In this document: one piece after another, positions 6,859 to 8,972 of the stretch | Numbering within the stretch: the first letter of the stretch is position 1 | How the letters are laid out: every line of letters starts with the position of its first letter | Origin: Aquabacterium sp. | GTDB taxonomy: Bacteria; Pseudomonadota; Gammaproteobacteria; Burkholderiales; Burkholderiaceae_C | Direction: 5' to 3' | NCBI GenBank assembly: GCA_017989885.1 | Contig: JAGNPA010000051.1 | Location: 1-8,972 of the forward strand | DNA: 8,972 nt | Made by a program: the position numbers and the translations under genes | The notes under the pieces: generated by a model | The model's input: only the letters and a program-made list of their open reading frames with translations | What the model was told of the DNA's origin: nothing | Database searches by the model: none

Positions 6859-8396
6859 GTCTTTTGTTGGATGCCCTGCAGCGCAGTCAGAACAAGTCCA
6901 AGGCCCAGGCGTCGGTCCCGACCGACCTACCGCCGCTCGACGTGACGCCCCTTGATGCGCCGCTGCCCGACGCCCCCAAGCAGGCACAGGACAGCCCGTC
7001 GCTGGAGTTGACGCTCGACCCCATTTGTGACGCCCCCCCTGAGCCGGCCCGTTCACCCGAGCATCTTGCCGAGCCTGTCGCAACGCCTGCGCCCGTGACC
7101 GTCACGCAGGCACCGCCCTCTGTGCCAGCTGAGCCCCCGGCTCCGACTGAACCGCTGAAGCCATCTGCATCCCCGCAGCCATCTGCGTCCTTCACCGCCG
7201 GGACTACTGCGGGTCAGGCCACTGCGGCCGCCGCTTCGCCGGCGCCATCCGTCCCTGCCATGCCATTGGGCACAGGGGGAGAGCCCAGATCGCAGGTCAC
7301 CGCTCGCGAGGCCGCGCAGGCCATGCTGGGTGGGGCAGGTGCCGCGGCCACTCAGCGCCTGCCACAAGCGCAGGGCGAGGGCAGTCGTGGACGTCGCCTG
7401 CTGTGGAGCTTGGTGATTGGTGTGGCTCTGGCTGGTTTGACGTCGATGGCCTGGCAATACTGGCAGGCCACACAAACACCCGGACTCACCCCCGCCGCAG
7501 AAGCACAGCCTTCTGCCGCAGCGGGTCAAGACGAGGTGGTCATGATGCAGGAAAGTGCGTCAGCGGCCGTGCCTGGCGAGACCATGGTGGAAACTGAGGC
7601 GCCTGCTGACACGGTGGCAACCGCCGCACGCCCGTCTGACATCGGTTCGGTCACGCCTGTCGCCGCGGCATCACCGACAGCAACGGCCGCCAAGCGCGCC
7701 TCGCAACGCACGCCGACATCATCGACCGCATCCACATCCACACCTGCCCCGTCAGTGGCTCGTGCCGCACCCGCACCCGCACGACAGCTTGAAACCGGCG
7801 ACCGCCCCGCGCAACTGGTACGTTCGCAAACACAGTCGCAATTGCAAATCGCCTGGTCTGCCTTGCGGCAAGGTGAGGCCGCACGTGCGCAAACGCTGTA
7901 TCAGCAGGTGCTTGCAAGCAGGCCTGACGACCCAGACGCCACGCTGGGGCTGGCCGTGTCCTTGCACCGCCAGCGGCAACTCGAAGCCGCTTGGCTGGCC
8001 TATCAGCGCAGCCTTCAGATGTGGCCCGACAATGAAACCGCGCGCACCGGGATGTTGGCGATTCTGTCCGAGTCTGATCCGGACACGGCCGAAAGCCGCC
8101 TGCAGGAGTGGGTACAGTCTCGCCCGCGTGATGCAGCCGCTCAGGCCGCCCTCGGTAACTTGCTGGGTAGACAGGGACGTTGGGCTCAAGCCCTGGGGCC
8201 GTTGACGCTGGCCCAATCTCTGGCCCCCGACAGTGCGCCCCATGCTTACAACCTGGCTGTGGCCCTCGATCAGGCGCGCCGCTACGACGATGCCTTGCAG
8301 ATGTACCGCTACACCCTGCAGTTGGGGGCAGCAGGTGTGTCAGCGCAAGCCCTCGAGCGCCGCATTGCAGAATTGCAAGGGGTGGCGGCACGATGA
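6855..8396 (+). CDS. mshN: MshN-like pilus assembly protein with TPR domain
   Basis: 513-residue bitopic inner-membrane protein. It opens with MSLLLDALQRSQNKS, a short helical motif like the MSxxLDALKKSE start of GspB-type proteins. A long Pro/Ala/Ser-rich cytoplasmic region (about 20-175) precedes one membrane helix (about 181-203, LLWSLVIGVALAGLTSMAWQ). A second Ala/Thr/Pro-rich linker (204-320) leads to a C-terminal helical domain (about 325-490) with TPR-like repeats, for example LGLAVSLHRQRQLEAAWLAY, LGNLLGRQGRWAQALGPL and YNLAVALDQARRYDDALQMY. The TPR part would lie in the periplasm and probably binds another pilus component. A strong GGAGG at 6844-6848 sits 6 bases before the ATG, and the gene overlaps mshL and mshE by 4 bases each. 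Position and TPR content support MshN; the low-complexity parts carry no family information. Confidence 0.82.
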   Translation: MSLLLDALQRSQNKSKAQASVPTDLPPLDVTPLDAPLPDAPKQAQDSPSLELTLDPICDAPPEPARSPEHLAEPVATPAPVTVTQAPPSVPAEPPAPTEPLKPSASPQPSASFTAGTTAGQATAAAASPAPSVPAMPLGTGGEPRSQVTAREAAQAMLGGAGAAATQRLPQAQGEGSRGRRLLWSLVIGVALAGLTSMAWQYWQATQTPGLTPAAEAQPSAAAGQDEVVMMQESASAAVPGETMVETEAPADTVATAARPSDIGSVTPVAAASPTATAAKRASQRTPTSSTASTSTPAPSVARAAPAPARQLETGDRPAQLVRSQTQSQLQIAWSALRQGEAARAQTLYQQVLASRPDDPDATLGLAVSLHRQRQLEAAWLAYQRSLQMWPDNETARTGMLAILSESDPDTAESRLQEWVQSRPRDAAAQAALGNLLGRQGRWAQALGPLTLAQSLAPDSAPHAYNLAVALDQARRYDDALQMYRYTLQLGAAGVSAQALERRIAELQGVAAR

Positions 8397-8972
8397 ACGC
8401 AGCACCCACCGCAACCTCAGCCACACCGGCTGGCAAGCCGCCCGTTCGACTGGGGGACCGGCTCCTGCAAATGGGGCTGGTGTCCTCCGATCAGATCCAG
8501 ATCGGCTTGCTGGAGCAAAAGAAAACCGGCAAGCAACTGGGCGATGCGCTGATCGCCCTGGGCTTCGTCACCGAAGAGGCCATGCGCGAAGCGCTGGGCC
8601 AGACCCTCGGGCAGCAGACCATCCAGCTGCAGTCCGTGCTGGCCGATCCAGAAGCCCTGGCAAGGTTACCCAAGGCGATGGCCTTGCGCTTTCAGGCATT
8701 CCCGGTGTCCTATCAGCCCGAGACGCAAAAGCTCGTGCTCGCCAGTCCCAAGCCTAACGACATCATTGCGGGCGACCAGATTCGTGCCCACGTCGGGCTG
8801 GGCGTGTCGATTGAGTGGCGACTGGCCGGTGCGGCCGACGTGCTGGCTGCTATCGACCAGTTCTACGGCTATGAGCTGTCCATCGACGGCATCATCCACG
8901 AGATCGAAACGGGTCAGATGGACATGACCTCGCTGGCGCAAGGGCAGGGTGGGTACAGCCACCCAGTGGTGC
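8393..8972 (+). CDS. mshE: MSHA pilus extension ATPase MshE, N-terminal part with c-di-GMP-binding MshEN domain
   Basis: First 193 residues of a GspE/PilB-type ATPase; the Walker motifs lie beyond the window end. Residues 19-42 match the MshEN motif at essentially every defined place: RLG at the start, LL, G28-L29-V30, a hydrophobic residue at 35, L39 and a final Gln42. A 5-residue spacer (43-47) leads to a second, looser copy at 48-71 (QLGDALIALGFVTEEAMREA), where the first Arg is Gln and the last Gln is Thr. This paired motif is an established c-di-GMP receptor in MshE of Vibrio. The rest (about 84-160) is the usual PulE/PilB N2 domain (ALARLPKAMALRFQAFPV...). The protein would power pilus extension at the inner membrane, with c-di-GMP as activator. 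The ATG overlaps the mshN stop by 4 bases; AAGGGG lies 10 bases upstream. Confidence 0.92.
   Translation, partial: MNAAPTATSATPAGKPPVRLGDRLLQMGLVSSDQIQIGLLEQKKTGKQLGDALIALGFVTEEAMREALGQTLGQQTIQLQSVLADPEALARLPKAMALRFQAFPVSYQPETQKLVLASPKPNDIIAGDQIRAHVGLGVSIEWRLAGAADVLAAIDQFYGYELSIDGIIHEIETGQMDMTSLAQGQGGYSHPVV

Noticed and set aside
7651..8436. Minus-strand open frame (261 codons) opposite mshN and the start of mshE
   Set aside because: Its composition is typical of an antisense shadow (Arg, Pro, Ala, Cys), with no recognisable motif, and the sense strand has well-supported genes.

Overview
The window is GC-rich chromosomal DNA in the style of a betaproteobacterium, most likely a free-living or aquatic member of the Burkholderiales. 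This rests on codon use, dense gene packing and the resemblance of the pilus genes to MSHA-type loci; no marker gene fixes the genus. I see no tRNA, rRNA, CRISPR array, insertion sequence or other sign of a mobile element.

Layout: (1) positions 3-716, plus strand, hold the 3' part of a cation diffusion facilitator (CDF) metal efflux gene cut by the window edge. (2) It converges, across only 19 bases, with two minus-strand genes (736-2007 and 2004-3290) for membrane-anchored GGDEF diguanylate cyclases. The two are clear paralogues, overlap by 4 bases and are probably one operon. (3) A gap of about 275 bases (3291-3565) separates this pair from a divergent plus-strand operon and should carry promoters for both directions. 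(4) From 3566 to the end lies a tightly overlapping operon for an MSHA-type (type IV-like) pilus machine: mshM (ExeA/GspA-like AAA+ ATPase with a membrane segment and SPOR-like tail), mshL (lipoprotein secretin), mshN (membrane protein with a periplasmic TPR domain) and the first third of mshE (extension ATPase). All three pilus gene junctions are 4-base ATGA overlaps.

How the parts fit: MshL forms the outer-membrane pore, MshM and MshN are probable inner-membrane/periplasmic assembly factors, and MshE drives pilus extension. The N-terminus of MshE carries the two-part MshEN motif known to bind cyclic di-GMP. Two cyclases predicted to make that messenger are encoded next door and divergently, both with altered product-inhibition (I) sites. 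The most interesting reading is a local signal-to-pilus module: paired membrane sensors make c-di-GMP that the adjacent pilus motor senses. The MshEN link to c-di-GMP is established for the family; the dedicated pairing here is my inference from position.

Other points: the mshM start is probably a TTG at 3566, not the upstream ATG at 3509. MshM is fused to a SPOR-like domain. MshN begins with a GspB-like motif, so the MshM/MshN pair resembles GspA/GspB of type II secretion. The gene order M-L-N-E lacks mshI, mshJ and mshK upstream.
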